From assembly GCF_016808335.1 (NCBI RefSeq), contig NC_053143.1:5055398-5119397 (forward strand): DNA of 64,000 nucleotides, given 5' to 3'. A model generated the notes under the pieces. The model was not told the origin of the DNA. It saw only the letters and a list, made by a program, of their open reading frames with translations, and did no database searches. This stretch comes from Panicum virgatum (Eukaryota; Streptophyta; Magnoliopsida; Poales; Poaceae). Shown piece by piece: positions 33,291 through 43,101 of the stretch. The position numbers were made by a program, and so were the translations under genes. Every line of letters starts with the position of its first letter. Position 1 is the stretch's first letter.

Positions 33291-34220
33291 TCACGAGCTC
33301 GACGACCACGGCGGGGGCGCGTGCAGGCCGTCGATGCAGCCGGCGTGCATGTCGACGCCGTCCCAGGCGAAGTAGAGCCCCTTGATCCGCATGAACACCT
33401 GGCACGCGGCGAGGCTCTTCTCCCCGGCCTGCCAGGGGCCCCTCGCCGCCGCGGCGGGCGCGCCGAGCAGCGCCGCCAGGTACGCGAGCGGGCCCCTGAG
33501 GGTGACGCTCCTCGGCACCCGCGCCGCCACGTACCTCACGTCGAACACCCGCCCGCCGAGGTGCCCTCTCAGCGCCGCAAGGAACTCGCCCCTGGTGTCC
33601 GGCAGCGGCGCGCCGCCGGTGAGCGCCTTGAGGAGGAAGCCGAGGTGGTAGAGCCCGCCGGGCGCCACCCAGATGACATTGCCCCAGGTCTCGGCGGAGA
33701 CCACGCCGGTGGCGCGCAGGGCGTAGGCGAGCGCCGGCAGGGTCGCCGCCCCGCCGCCGCGGCCGGGGAGCAGCCCGACCTGCCACACGGACGCGGCGGC
33801 GGCGGCGGCTGCGGGCCAGGGGGCGGCGGCGCGCACCGCGGGGAGCCGGCCGTGCGCGTCGCAGAGCGTGATGCCGAGCCGGAGGAGCGGGAACGCGTCG
33901 ACGTCGATCTTGGCGAGCGCGTAGCGCGCCGCGGCGGGGAGGCCCTCGACCCGCACTCCCGGGGGCAGCGCGGCGCGGCCGTCGGCGTCGGCGTCGGCGA
34001 AGTCGTCGCCCGCCCCGACGCCGGCGGCGTGCTCCGCGTAGACGGTGACGTAGGGGTACCGCGGCAGGAGGGCGCGGATGGTGGCCAGCTCCGGCATGAG
34101 GTTCTCGGCGCAGACCAGCCGGACGAACACGTCGCTGCGCCGCGGGCGTGGCGGCCGGGGCGCGGAGGGCGGGAGCGGGACGACCGTGGTGGCCGGGGAC
34201 GGCGCGCGGCGGCTGGACAT
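33291..34220 (-). CDS. CAF1-type (CCR4-associated factor 1) RNase D-fold protein, probably catalytically inactive
   Basis: An intronless 309-residue frame from ATG 34220 (MSSRRAPSPATTVVPLPPSA) to TGA 33291. An in-frame upstream extension exists but the Pro/Arg-rich start fits better at 34220. The CAF1 fold is visible in order: VFVRLVCAENLMPELATIR, RYPYVTVYAEHAAGV (place of MDTEFPG), LRLGITLCDAHGRLP, WGNVIWVAPGGLYHLGFLLK (place of FHSGYDFGYLLK), LPDTRGEFLAALRGHL and RGPWQAGEKSLAACQVFMRI (place of HQAGSDSLLT). Length is near the usual 270-330. CAF1 shortens mRNA poly(A) tails within CCR4-NOT using a DEDDh active site. Here Asp in motif I is Tyr, Asp of motif III is His, and His/Asp of the last motif are Trp/Lys, so activity is unlikely. 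A scaffold or regulatory role is possible. Confidence 0.75.
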   Translation of the reverse strand: MSSRRAPSPATTVVPLPPSAPRPPRPRRSDVFVRLVCAENLMPELATIRALLPRYPYVTVYAEHAAGVGAGDDFADADADGRAALPPGVRVEGLPAAARYALAKIDVDAFPLLRLGITLCDAHGRLPAVRAAAPWPAAAAAAASVWQVGLLPGRGGGAATLPALAYALRATGVVSAETWGNVIWVAPGGLYHLGFLLKALTGGAPLPDTRGEFLAALRGHLGGRVFDVRYVAARVPRSVTLRGPLAYLAALLGAPAAAARGPWQAGEKSLAACQVFMRIKGLYFAWDGVDMHAGCIDGLHAPPPWSSSS

Positions 34221-35188
34221 GGTCTGCGGCGGGTCGGTCGAGCTCCCTCTTCCCTGCGGCGGCGGATTTAAGATGGATTTGGGAGGTGGGTTTGATGCCG
34301 ACGCGAAGCAAGAATCGAGTCGAGTCCGGCTAGAACACAAGATTCCGCAAATATAGGAGGCTTTGTTTTCCTTCCATAAATTCTTGTACATGTGGCCCCA
34401 TAAGGACGTACCACGTGGCAATGTGTCTTTTTACTTAAAAAATATGACAATACAATACTTTCTTATAGTCTATATATGCAAATAATGTGATTTCTACTAG
34501 TGTCGGTGTACCGCTATGCACGGGCAAAGCTATATATTGTTTGAAGGGTGTCGATGCACAAAAAAATAAGCAAAATTAGTGGTTAGGACCAATTTTCATC
34601 ATATATGGATCTCCATCTTAACTCCGATATAATGCACTCACAAGACAAATGTACTCCTTTCAATTTGCTCTAACTTCGCCGGTGCTATGCAGTATGATGC
34701 ACATTGATAAATTGGTAAAATAAATAGTGCAAAAATAAGTTGATTTAGCGGGCTACCACTTGCGAGACAATGAGAGTGAATAAGCCCAATACAGAAGCTT
34801 GCACAAGAACTGCTTGCATACTGCAGGTGTTAATAACAAATTCAGTATGGTTCAATTGGGTGGTCAGCGGGTGTAGTATTGCTTGGTAATTTCTTGTGGT
34901 TGCCTACATTTGGTGGTGGAAGCTTCCTGGTAATTTCATCGCCTGATTAAATATCTTTCGCTCTCCCTGCAATTTGATGGATGATGGTTTGATTATGACG
35001 TGATCCTGGTAGTTGATGCATGATTGCTTAATTCTAATGTGATGCTTGATTAAATTCTATTGGATATCCAAATCCAATGGATGAAAACTGTATAATTTGT
35101 TTATATTCATCTGATGATTTGTGAACCGATGCATTCCCATATGTCTTTCAGGTTTTAGCACATTTAAGTTAGGAGGACTGGAGGAGCT
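34221..35188. other. upstream flank of the CAF1-like gene and intergenic DNA
   Basis: No further gene. The minus strand near 34545-34500 reads TTTGCCCGTGCATAGCGG and then ACACTAGT, reminiscent of a Helitron 3' end but without a clean hairpin. The rest is AT-rich. Confidence 0.4.
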
Positions 35189-35323
35189 GTATGTTCTGAA
35201 ATCTTTTTTTTTTGAAACCTTGGCGGGAGCACCGCTATGTCATTTAAGGAGAAGAAGCATGCGAGTTCTTACAAGATTACTATTACATAAAAAAAGGAAA
35301 ACTCAAGCTCAAGAAGAGAACAA

Positions 35324-38300
35324 CTAATCATTAAAACTAGAAAGCTCCGGCGCCCCCCAGGCCAAATTCCTGTAATTTGCCTCTTGCTTGATCTCGTGCA
35401 TGACATCTGCTGGCGACATTAGCTTGTTCTCAAACACACATCTGTTACGCGCTTTCCAAATATTCCAAGCCGTATAAATCATCATTGCGGCTTTCAAACG
35501 TCTAGTTTTCTTTGGCAGTTGTGCCAGTTCCTTTGGCCACCAATCATGTAACTCAGCCAATTGTGCCGGTTGTTTGATCAGATCATTCGTCCACAACTTC
35601 ATCTTGTCCCAAACTTGAGTGGCAAAAGAACAGTGCAGTATTAAGTGCGCTGCAGTTTCAGGTTCTTGATTGCACATCCTGCAGACTGGATTGCATGGCC
35701 ACTGCTTAAGCAACATATTATCCGCTGTGAGAATCTTGCTCTGAATTAGTAACCAAGTGAAAAACTTATGCTTTCCTTCTACTTCAGCTTTCCAGATATA
35801 ATCCCCTATGAATTTGCTATAGGATCCTTGAAACTGAGCGAGATAGGCTGACTTTGAGCTGTACACTCCGTCAACTGTCCATTTCCACATAATTTTATCC
35901 TCTTCATTTGTCAACTGCACTGCCTGCACCTTATCCCATAATTCCACAAAGGCGGCCATTTCATCCACTGTTTGCATTCGCCAAAGTCCTCTCGTCCAGT
36001 TTTGATTGTGAAATTCCTCTTTCACTGACTTGTTTTTCCTCCACGCCAATTTGAACAAAGCAGGGTACAGATCCATTGGTGCATGCCCGTTTAACCAAGA
36101 AGATTGCCAAGAACTTGCCTTTTGTCCATCCCCAAGAAACACACTAGTGCTGACTCTGAACAATTGCTTATCAACTGCACTCACAGGCGGCTCAGTCCCC
36201 ACCCATGGACGATCTGGTTCAGTCCACTGGAACCACAACCAGCGCAACCTCAGGGCCCTACTGAACAAATCAAGATCCATTACCCCCAGCCCCCCAAAGC
36301 TCTTTGGTCTCATTGTTTTTTTCCAAGCAACCAAACAGTACCCACCATTTGCCTCGGCTGCTCCCTTCCAGAGGAAATTCCTCCTCAATCGGTCAATCTT
36401 AATCAGGGCCCATTTTTGGAGTCTGAAAACAGTGAGGAAATAGGTTGGTAATGTTGACAGAACTGAATTTAGTAACCTCAGCCTCCCGGCCTTGTTCAGT
36501 AATCTCCCTTTCCAAGTTTCGAGTTTTCTACCCACTTTATCAATGAGTGGCTGCACATCCACCCTTTTGAGTTGCCTCACACTCAACGGCAGCCCCAAAT
36601 AGGTACAAGGAAAAGATCTGATCTGACAGTGAAAAGCTTCCATTATATGTTGTAAATCCAATCCTTCACACCTTATAGGGTACACTGCACTCTTTACAGC
36701 ATTGGTGTTGAGGCCTGAAGCTGCTCCAAATGCATCCAGAATATTCCTGGCTACTTGCACCTCCTCAGCAATAGGGTTAATGAAAATTACTGCGTCATCT
36801 GCAAACAAACTAGTCCTGAGCTTGGCATTTCTGTTGCAAATTGATGTGAGAAGGCCCTGCTCAGTGGCCTTGTTCAGCATACTCTGCAATGGCTCCATAG
36901 CTAGGATGAACAACATTGGAGAAAGTGGATCTCCCTGCCTTAGTCCAGTTTTATGCTTGAACTATCTTCCTCTAATCCCATTCAGTAGAACTGCCGAGCT
37001 AGACTTTGCCAGTATTGTTGTAACCCAAGTTCTCCACCTGTGCCCAAAACCTAACTGTTCCAATACTTCTTGCAAGTAATCCCACCTCACTGTGTCGAAG
37101 GCCTTTGCTATATCCAGCTTCAAGAATAGTGTTGGCTTTCCTGACTTATGTAGCTCTCTAATCAAGTTCTGAGTGTACAGAAAATTATCATGTATACTCC
37201 TTTTTTTGATGAATGCACTCTGGGCCCTTGAGACCAACTGATTTAACTCAGCCGCCAATCTTGTTGCCATTAATTTTGAAACCAACTTTGTCACACTGTG
37301 AGACAGGCTAATTGGTCTGAAATCTCCCACACACTTCGCTCCTTCTTTTTTTGGCAGTAACACTATGTGGGCACTGTTCAGCAGGTTAAAGTTTTGATCA
37401 TGGTTACAGAAGAAAAAGTTCACCGCTGCTAATACATCCTCCTTGATTGTTTCCCAGCTGGCTTTGTAAAAGGCCCCAATAAATCCATCAGGTCCAGGTG
37501 CTTTGTCTGGCTCCATTTCCTTTATTACAGAATTCACCTCCTCCTCTGTAAATTCCTCCTCTAAGTGTTGTAGGTTTCTTCTTTGAAGCTGGATGGAATT
37601 CCAGTCAAGTGTGAACTCTCTACTGCTCTGCTGTCCCAACCTGGAAGTAAAGTGTTGGAGCACACATGTAGCCTTCTCCTCTTGTGTATGCAAAAGCCCT
37701 TGCTGTGTTTCAAGATACCTGATAAATTTTTTCCTTCGTCTCCCATTAGCATGGATATAAAACAGCTTACTATTTGCCTCACTAGCCTTGATAGCACTTA
37801 ATCTGGACTGTTGCTTTGCCCTTAGCTTTTCCACAGCTGTCAATCCCAATAAGCGTGTCTTAAGGTCCCTTCTCAGAAGTATCTCAACAGTGCTGAGCTG
37901 CCTGTGCTCCTGAACAACATCTATTATGCCAATAAGCTGCCGAGCAGCACACAACAATAATTTATTGTTACCAACTGCCTTCTTTGCCCATTGCTTCAGT
38001 GCCTTGGCCGTTCTTGTCAACTTGATGTGTAGCTTTAGGAAGGGGTTGAAAACATTGACAGGTTTCGACCAAGCTTGGTGGACCACTTCAGCATATCCAG
38101 GAATATTAGGCCAGAAAGCCTCAAATCTAAAGCCCATGTAAGTACTGTGCACTGAATTCCCAACCAGAAGAAGCGGACCGTGGTCAGACACCGCAGATGA
38201 CAGTGCCTGCAACTCCGATGCCGGCAACATGAGATCCCACTCAATTGTGCAGAAAGCCCTGTCAATGCGTGTCTGAGTGGTATCATTCGACCAAGTATAC

Positions 38301-38863
38301 TTTCTTCCTCTTAATCCCAATTCCTTTAGCTCAAGGAAGTTAATTGTGCTTTTGAATTCACCCATCAGGCGCCTATTCAAATTGGTATTACTCTTGTCCT
38401 CCGCCTGCAAAATTAGGTTGAAGTCACCAATGAGCAGCCACTTGGCACCCACCACAGACTTAACATCTCTGATCTCTCTCAGAAATTCAATCTTTTCTCT
38501 GTCACTTTGCGGTCCATACACCACTGTGATCCACCAGTCTGCAACACATCGTTTGGCCTCCACATGCACAGTCACTGAATGCTCCCTCCTCTCACAATGC
38601 GTAATTGAATAGTAGTCCTCATCCACAGCGACCACTGCCCCTCCTCTGGTACCAGTTGCTGGCAAAAAAGCAAAATGCTTACTGAATTGAACCCCCAGAG
38701 TCTCGGTAATGTCCTCCAGCTGAATGTCTGCTAGCTTTGTCTCCTGAAGGGTTGCCATTGTGCATCTGGTATCTTGTGCTAGGTCCCTAACCACCTTCCT
38801 CCTTGCTTTGTTGTTCAACCCTCTCACATTCCAATTCAGCACAACACAATTTTGGTCAATCAT
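35324..38863 (-). pseudogene. LINE ORF2 (APE endonuclease, reverse transcriptase, zf-RVT) with one nonsense codon
   Basis: From ATG 38863 (MIDQNCVVLNWNVRGLNN) the frame runs 633 codons to a TAG at 36962-36964. It then continues in the same frame for about 545 more codons to 35324. Endonuclease motifs: LNWNVRG, LQETK, VYGPQ, IGDFNLIL, SDHGPLLL. Reverse transcriptase motifs: DFRPISL, FLKLDIAKAFDTVRWDYL, GLRQGDPLSPMLFIL, FADDAVIF. Zinc motif: NPVCRMCNQEPETAAHLILH. The stop lies just before the GLRQGDPLSP motif, between RGR and FKHKTG. One substitution thus separates this frame from an uninterrupted ORF of 1179 residues; it prevents the full protein and the copy is best treated as inactive. Confidence 0.85.
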
Positions 38864-39075
38864 GGGGAAAACAGAGATACACAACACCCTCACCCTTCCA
38901 AACAGCACACACTAGTAGGAAGGAGGGAGACGAAGGGGAGACTCTCCCCTGATACAAAGAAAACAACATAACACGCACAACACCGAACTGCCAGGACAGG
39001 GTGCCCTGACCACCACGAAACACACATACAAACACGAAACCACCCCACACACACACTGACGCGGGCCACACCCGC

Positions 39076-42000
39076 TTAAGCCTCTGCATGAATAACAATG
39101 GCACTGAAGGAGTCAGCGCCCTCACCAGTCGGGAGGCCGAACGCCTCTCTATAGTTTGTGACCGTTCCATCCACCAGAGGTTCCACAAATTGGTTCCTGA
39201 ATTCTTCCTCGACACCTTGATCTGGCAGCTTGTCCTCCGGCAGGATGCCGCATTTCTTCATGAGCAATGCTGTCGCCTGCTGCTCAATGGTAAGATCAGT
39301 TTTTGGCCTACCCGCCAACCTCTTGCTCCGCCTTTTAGAATCTTTTAACTCAGATTGCTCACAGTCATCCACCACCCTTTTTGTCTGTGGTGTAGTCAAG
39401 ACTGAACTCTGAATCTTTTTAGTAAATAGCAGCTTCCTTTCTTGAACTTCTTCCTTAGTGCCCAGCTGCTGCAAGATGGCAGCAATCACCGACGCTTCCC
39501 GCTCAGCAACTGTGTCATCTCCAATAGGGCCCAAATGCGACTCGGCAGGGAAGAGCACTCTTGGCCCAAGGGGAGCAATCTCTCCAGCTCGCACGTCCTG
39601 CTCAGGCCCAAGTTCCTCATGACTAGTAACAGACCCCTCCTCATGCCTTGCTTCCAGTACAGAGCCCACTCCTCTGTCACCCGCATCCGGCCCAACCACC
39701 ACCAGCCCATCTCCAAGAACAGGTGGCCCGACAACTAGCCCACAACTCCCCAAACCAGCAGTTTCAACAAATGACACTTTCAGAGCACAACCCAGCATTG
39801 CACCCGTGATCTCCTGTGTTAGCTGATCAAGAGAGTTCGAACTCCCTGGCCCCTCACTGCATGCAACAGGCCCCGAGTCCTCAATGGCGTCGCCCATAGG
39901 AACAAGCTTCAGCGGGACAACATGTGACTCCTGTTGACCCTGGACAGCCTCTCTGTCCATGAACAGTTCGCAGCCTGCCTCCTTTGTCGCCGGCAACGAC
40001 AGACCAGCATTGGCCTCATCCACCATGGGGTCCCACACTGCAACCTCGTTATCACTTCTTTCACCAAAGAGGCAAAAGGTGTCTGCTCCCTCAACTGCGG
40101 CACAGCCCGCACCCTTCATCTGAACAAACGCCTCCACTGTGCATCTTCCACCTTGGTTCCCAGCACCGTCAACTGTCGGGCTAGCATCACCATCCTCGAC
40201 GACGGCCCCTCTTCGGAACTGATCAGCACTGGCATCCCCCCTGCCATGGCGGCCACCTGTCGCCGACCGACTGCTGTCCCCCTTGAAAAAAGCCGTGGAG
40301 GGAGGTGGGAACTGCATTCCCCCGCGACCTCCATTCCCCCCTCCAGGCGGCGAACGATCCCGACGCCTCGCCCCTAATCTGTCATGAACTGGGACACGCC
40401 GTGGGGGGCGAAGGCGGTCCGGCACACCCAACTGCCAAGGAAAGCAATGCCTGATAGGCCACTCCTCTACCACCGAGACATCGGGGATTCCACTCGTGTC
40501 ACTCTCAAAGCTCCGCCTGGACGGGAATCCCACCGGCGAGTTGAAATCGAGGACTTGATCCACATGGATTATCACCTCATAGTCAAGCAGAGCTGCAGCC
40601 CCCGGGCGAACCTCAGGCAGCTCCATGTTGCCAGGTCTCATGGAGAAATCATTATGCTGTTCTTCAGTGAATCCAACTGGCTCCTCCAGCTTCAGTGTTC
40701 CCTCAACGGCAATGCTATTCGGGTCAGCCAAAGTAACCCAAACACACACACAGGCCTTCTCTTTAGCAGAGTTCTTCTCAGTGTCTATCATATCCACCAG
40801 CGTGGTTGGGGGGAAGAGCTTGCTAATCGTCTCAGTATTCACAGCATGCGCCGGAATCCCTTCAATGCATGCACGTACCCGGTAGGAAAACTTGCTCGTC
40901 GCCGTCACCCCGAACTGTCGCGTCCACGGCATGAGGTGGATCCTGGTACGCCCACCATTAGCAATCCCCTCCCCAGCGCCGCATTTCGCTGCACCGGTTG
41001 CACGAAGCGGAGGAGGAATGTAGCCTCCTTCAGCACAGACACACCGAGCTGGTGCCCCGGGATGGCGAGTTGCCGTAGAGCCTCCCGATGCACCTGCTCC
41101 TCCGACAGCAGCGCCCCAGAGTCGAGCTGCACGCCAATTAGCGAGTGCAGCTGGATATCGCGCTCCGCCTCCCTGATGACCGCTGTGCGCTCAGCACTGG
41201 CAATCACCCACGTCGGGCGTCTCTCCGGCTCACCCGGAACGAACTCCATCTTGCACTCCTCCTTTCTCCCTCTTCTTCTTCCTTGCTCCTGCACTGGAAC
41301 CGGAACCGGCCCCCGCGCCTCACCCTCCCGAGCAGCTTTGCAGTACCGCGCCTTATGCCCGGACTTGGAGCAGAGCACACACCGTGGTGGATCATGGCAC
41401 TGCGCTATGCGATGATCTCTAGCGAAGCAGTTGAAGCAGCGCTTGTCCGCCCTGGCTCTGAGAAGCTCAAGCAAACTAGTACCAGGCGGAGACCGATGGC
41501 CCAGACGATCTAGATTTTGTGCCCTCTCTCCCAATCTGTCATGCACGCTCACCTTCCCAACCAGCCGGTCATGAATGCACGCCGGATTTGCTCCCAGCCG
41601 AGCCCACACCCTGGTCTGGCGTCCTCGAGTTTTCTTCCTTTCCACGCTCCACCCTCCCCTGGATTCCGCAGCAGCATTGAATCGGGGCCGAAAGGTCCGG
41701 ACCCCTACCAGCGCATCTCTGTAGGACACTTGGCCCGTGTTTAGATGAAAAACCAAAATTCCAAAAAAAATTTCCGGCACCTGCATGGAGACTTAAATCT
41801 AAACGAAATAAAAAACGCATTGCGACTGCTGTCTGTAAATAGCGAGACGAATCTAATGAACCTAATTAGCTTGTAATTAGATGCTAAATTGCTACAGTAA
41901 TGCTACAGTAAATAACCTCTAATGACGGATTAAATAGGCTCATTAGATTCGTCTCGCGATTTACAGACGAATTCTGTAATTATATTTGTAATTAGTCTAT

Positions 42001-42377
42001 ATTTAGTACTTCAAATGTAAAAAGATGCCTTTCAAAATTTTTACATCGCGCAACTAAACGGGACCTTGATGGGAATCCGGCTTGACAATGACCGAACGAA
42101 TCGGCCCGGTAGCACCCCTCACATCAATACCTTTTCCCGGAGATTCCTCGCCGCGGAAGGTAGCGGACTTCAATGGCCTTCTGTCTGGGCTGTCCTCTTC
42201 CCCAGAGTCGGAGCAGTACAGGAGGTCCAGCGCCTCCCCAACAGGGAGGTCGACCCCCGGAGAATGTGAGGAAGCAGGCAGGGCTGCCTCCGGTGGGTCA
42301 CCGGCAGGCAATGGAGGTGGCAGCGGCGGTGGTGGTGGAGGCGAGCGCCGAGGTAGCGGGTCGCCAGTGGTCGCCAT
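39076..42377 (-). pseudogene. LINE ORF1 (nucleic-acid-binding, zinc knuckles), split by a MITE and a frameshift
   Basis: The start MATTGDPLPRR (42377) is Pro-rich and leads to IVKPDSHQ, where a MITE interrupts. Coding resumes at about 41731 with VSYRDALVGVRTFRPRF. The next frame carries zinc knuckles CFNCFARDHRIAQCHDPPRC and CVLCSKSGHKARYC and a DUF4283-like segment (LSEEQVHREALRQLAIPGHQ). Near 40950 the frame shifts; the rest (MPWTRQFGVTATSKFSYRVR to the stop at 39076) lies one frame over and is Gly/Glu-rich. ORF1 proteins bind the LINE RNA in the retrotransposition particle. Three separate lesions in the element show it has been inactive for some time. Confidence 0.75.
41732..42065. mobile_element. 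MITE inserted in LINE ORF1
   Basis: Left end GGCCCGTGTTTAGATG, right end ending AACTAAACGGGACC, and internal CTCATTAGATTCGTCTCGCG and CTACAGTAATGCTACAG blocks shared with the other MITEs of this group in the window. Only a 2-bp TT duplication is apparent. Removing it rejoins the ORF1 reading frame exactly (SHQ to VSYRD). Confidence 0.75.
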
Positions 42378-42429
42378 CCCTTGAAAATTTCTGCGACCGA
42401 AAAGATTGTTGTGCTCATGTTCTAAAATC

Positions 42430-43101
42430 TGAAGTTCTAAGGGTTTGAGAGTTTTGATTCTTTAGGCGTGTTTGTACAAAAGTGGAGGGAAATCGCAAAA
42501 AACTACACCTTGGAACTTCATAAATGGCATAATATCTTATCATCTAAATTATAGTGAAACGCCAACATATTGCCAATACACTACTTGTCAAATTTAGATT
42601 ATAAATTTATTTTGCCCGTAGCAACGCACGGGTACTGATCTAGTCTAAAAAAAAGTTATATCGAGTCTCGAGTTGGAAAATAGTAATACTCTCTCTCCTT
42701 TGAATTAATATTCCAGTATGAACATTTAGGACAATCTAATCAATTCATCAAAATAATAATGGACGGAGAAGATTGGATCTCGCAATCTTTTGTCTTCCTT
42801 CGATTCGACTTTCTTGGATGAGCTAGCTGCTTCGTGCAGAGGACATGTTTTGGCGAGGGACTCACGTCGTCGCCGCGAGGTTGCCAGCAACAATGCTTTC
42901 TTTAGCAAACCCTGCCTGCCTTGCTAAGAGAGGAGAGAGAAAGACCATGTCTCCCTCAACCTCCGGCGACCTCTCCTCTCTCTCCACCACCTCCTCCCTC
43001 CACCATCCTCTCCCCTCCCACCACCCTTCGCATGCCTCACAAACTAACCACTATTGAGGCATCGACCTTGATCGCAAGCTCGTAGGCCGCCGCGGCAAGA
43101 A
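42430..43101. other. upstream flank of the EXO70 gene, with a Helitron-like 3' end
   Basis: GCCCGTAGCAACGCACGGG at about 42610-42628 forms a CCCGT/ACGGG hairpin followed about 8 nt later by CTAGT, as in Helitron 3' termini; no 5' end was identified. From 42930 to 43060 the DNA is CT-rich (CCTCCCTCCACC-like), consistent with a pyrimidine-rich plant 5' leader. Confidence 0.4.

Larger units (their letters stand above)
35204..42416 (-). mobile_element. nearly full-length L1-type LINE, minus orientation
   Basis: A poly(T) run on the plus strand (35204-35213) is the element's poly(A) tail. The sequence ATGTTCTGAAATC (35191-35203) just outside it recurs as ATGTTCTAAAATC at 42417-42429, beyond ORF1, as a 13-bp duplication with one mismatch. 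Inside are an ORF1 with zinc knuckle and an ORF2 with endonuclease, reverse transcriptase and zf-RVT. Removing the inserted MITE (41732-42065) leaves about 6.9 kb, a plausible full length. It is disabled by a nonsense codon, a frameshift and the MITE. Confidence 0.85.

Noticed and set aside
33280..34311. Long overlapping frames on both strands over the CAF1-like gene
   Set aside because: Arg/Pro/Ala-rich shadow frames caused by lack of stops in GC-rich DNA; only 33291-34220 shows family motifs.
34500..34550. Helitron 3' end on the minus strand
   Set aside because: CTAGT-like end and GCCCGTGC word are present but no good hairpin or matching 5' end could be found.
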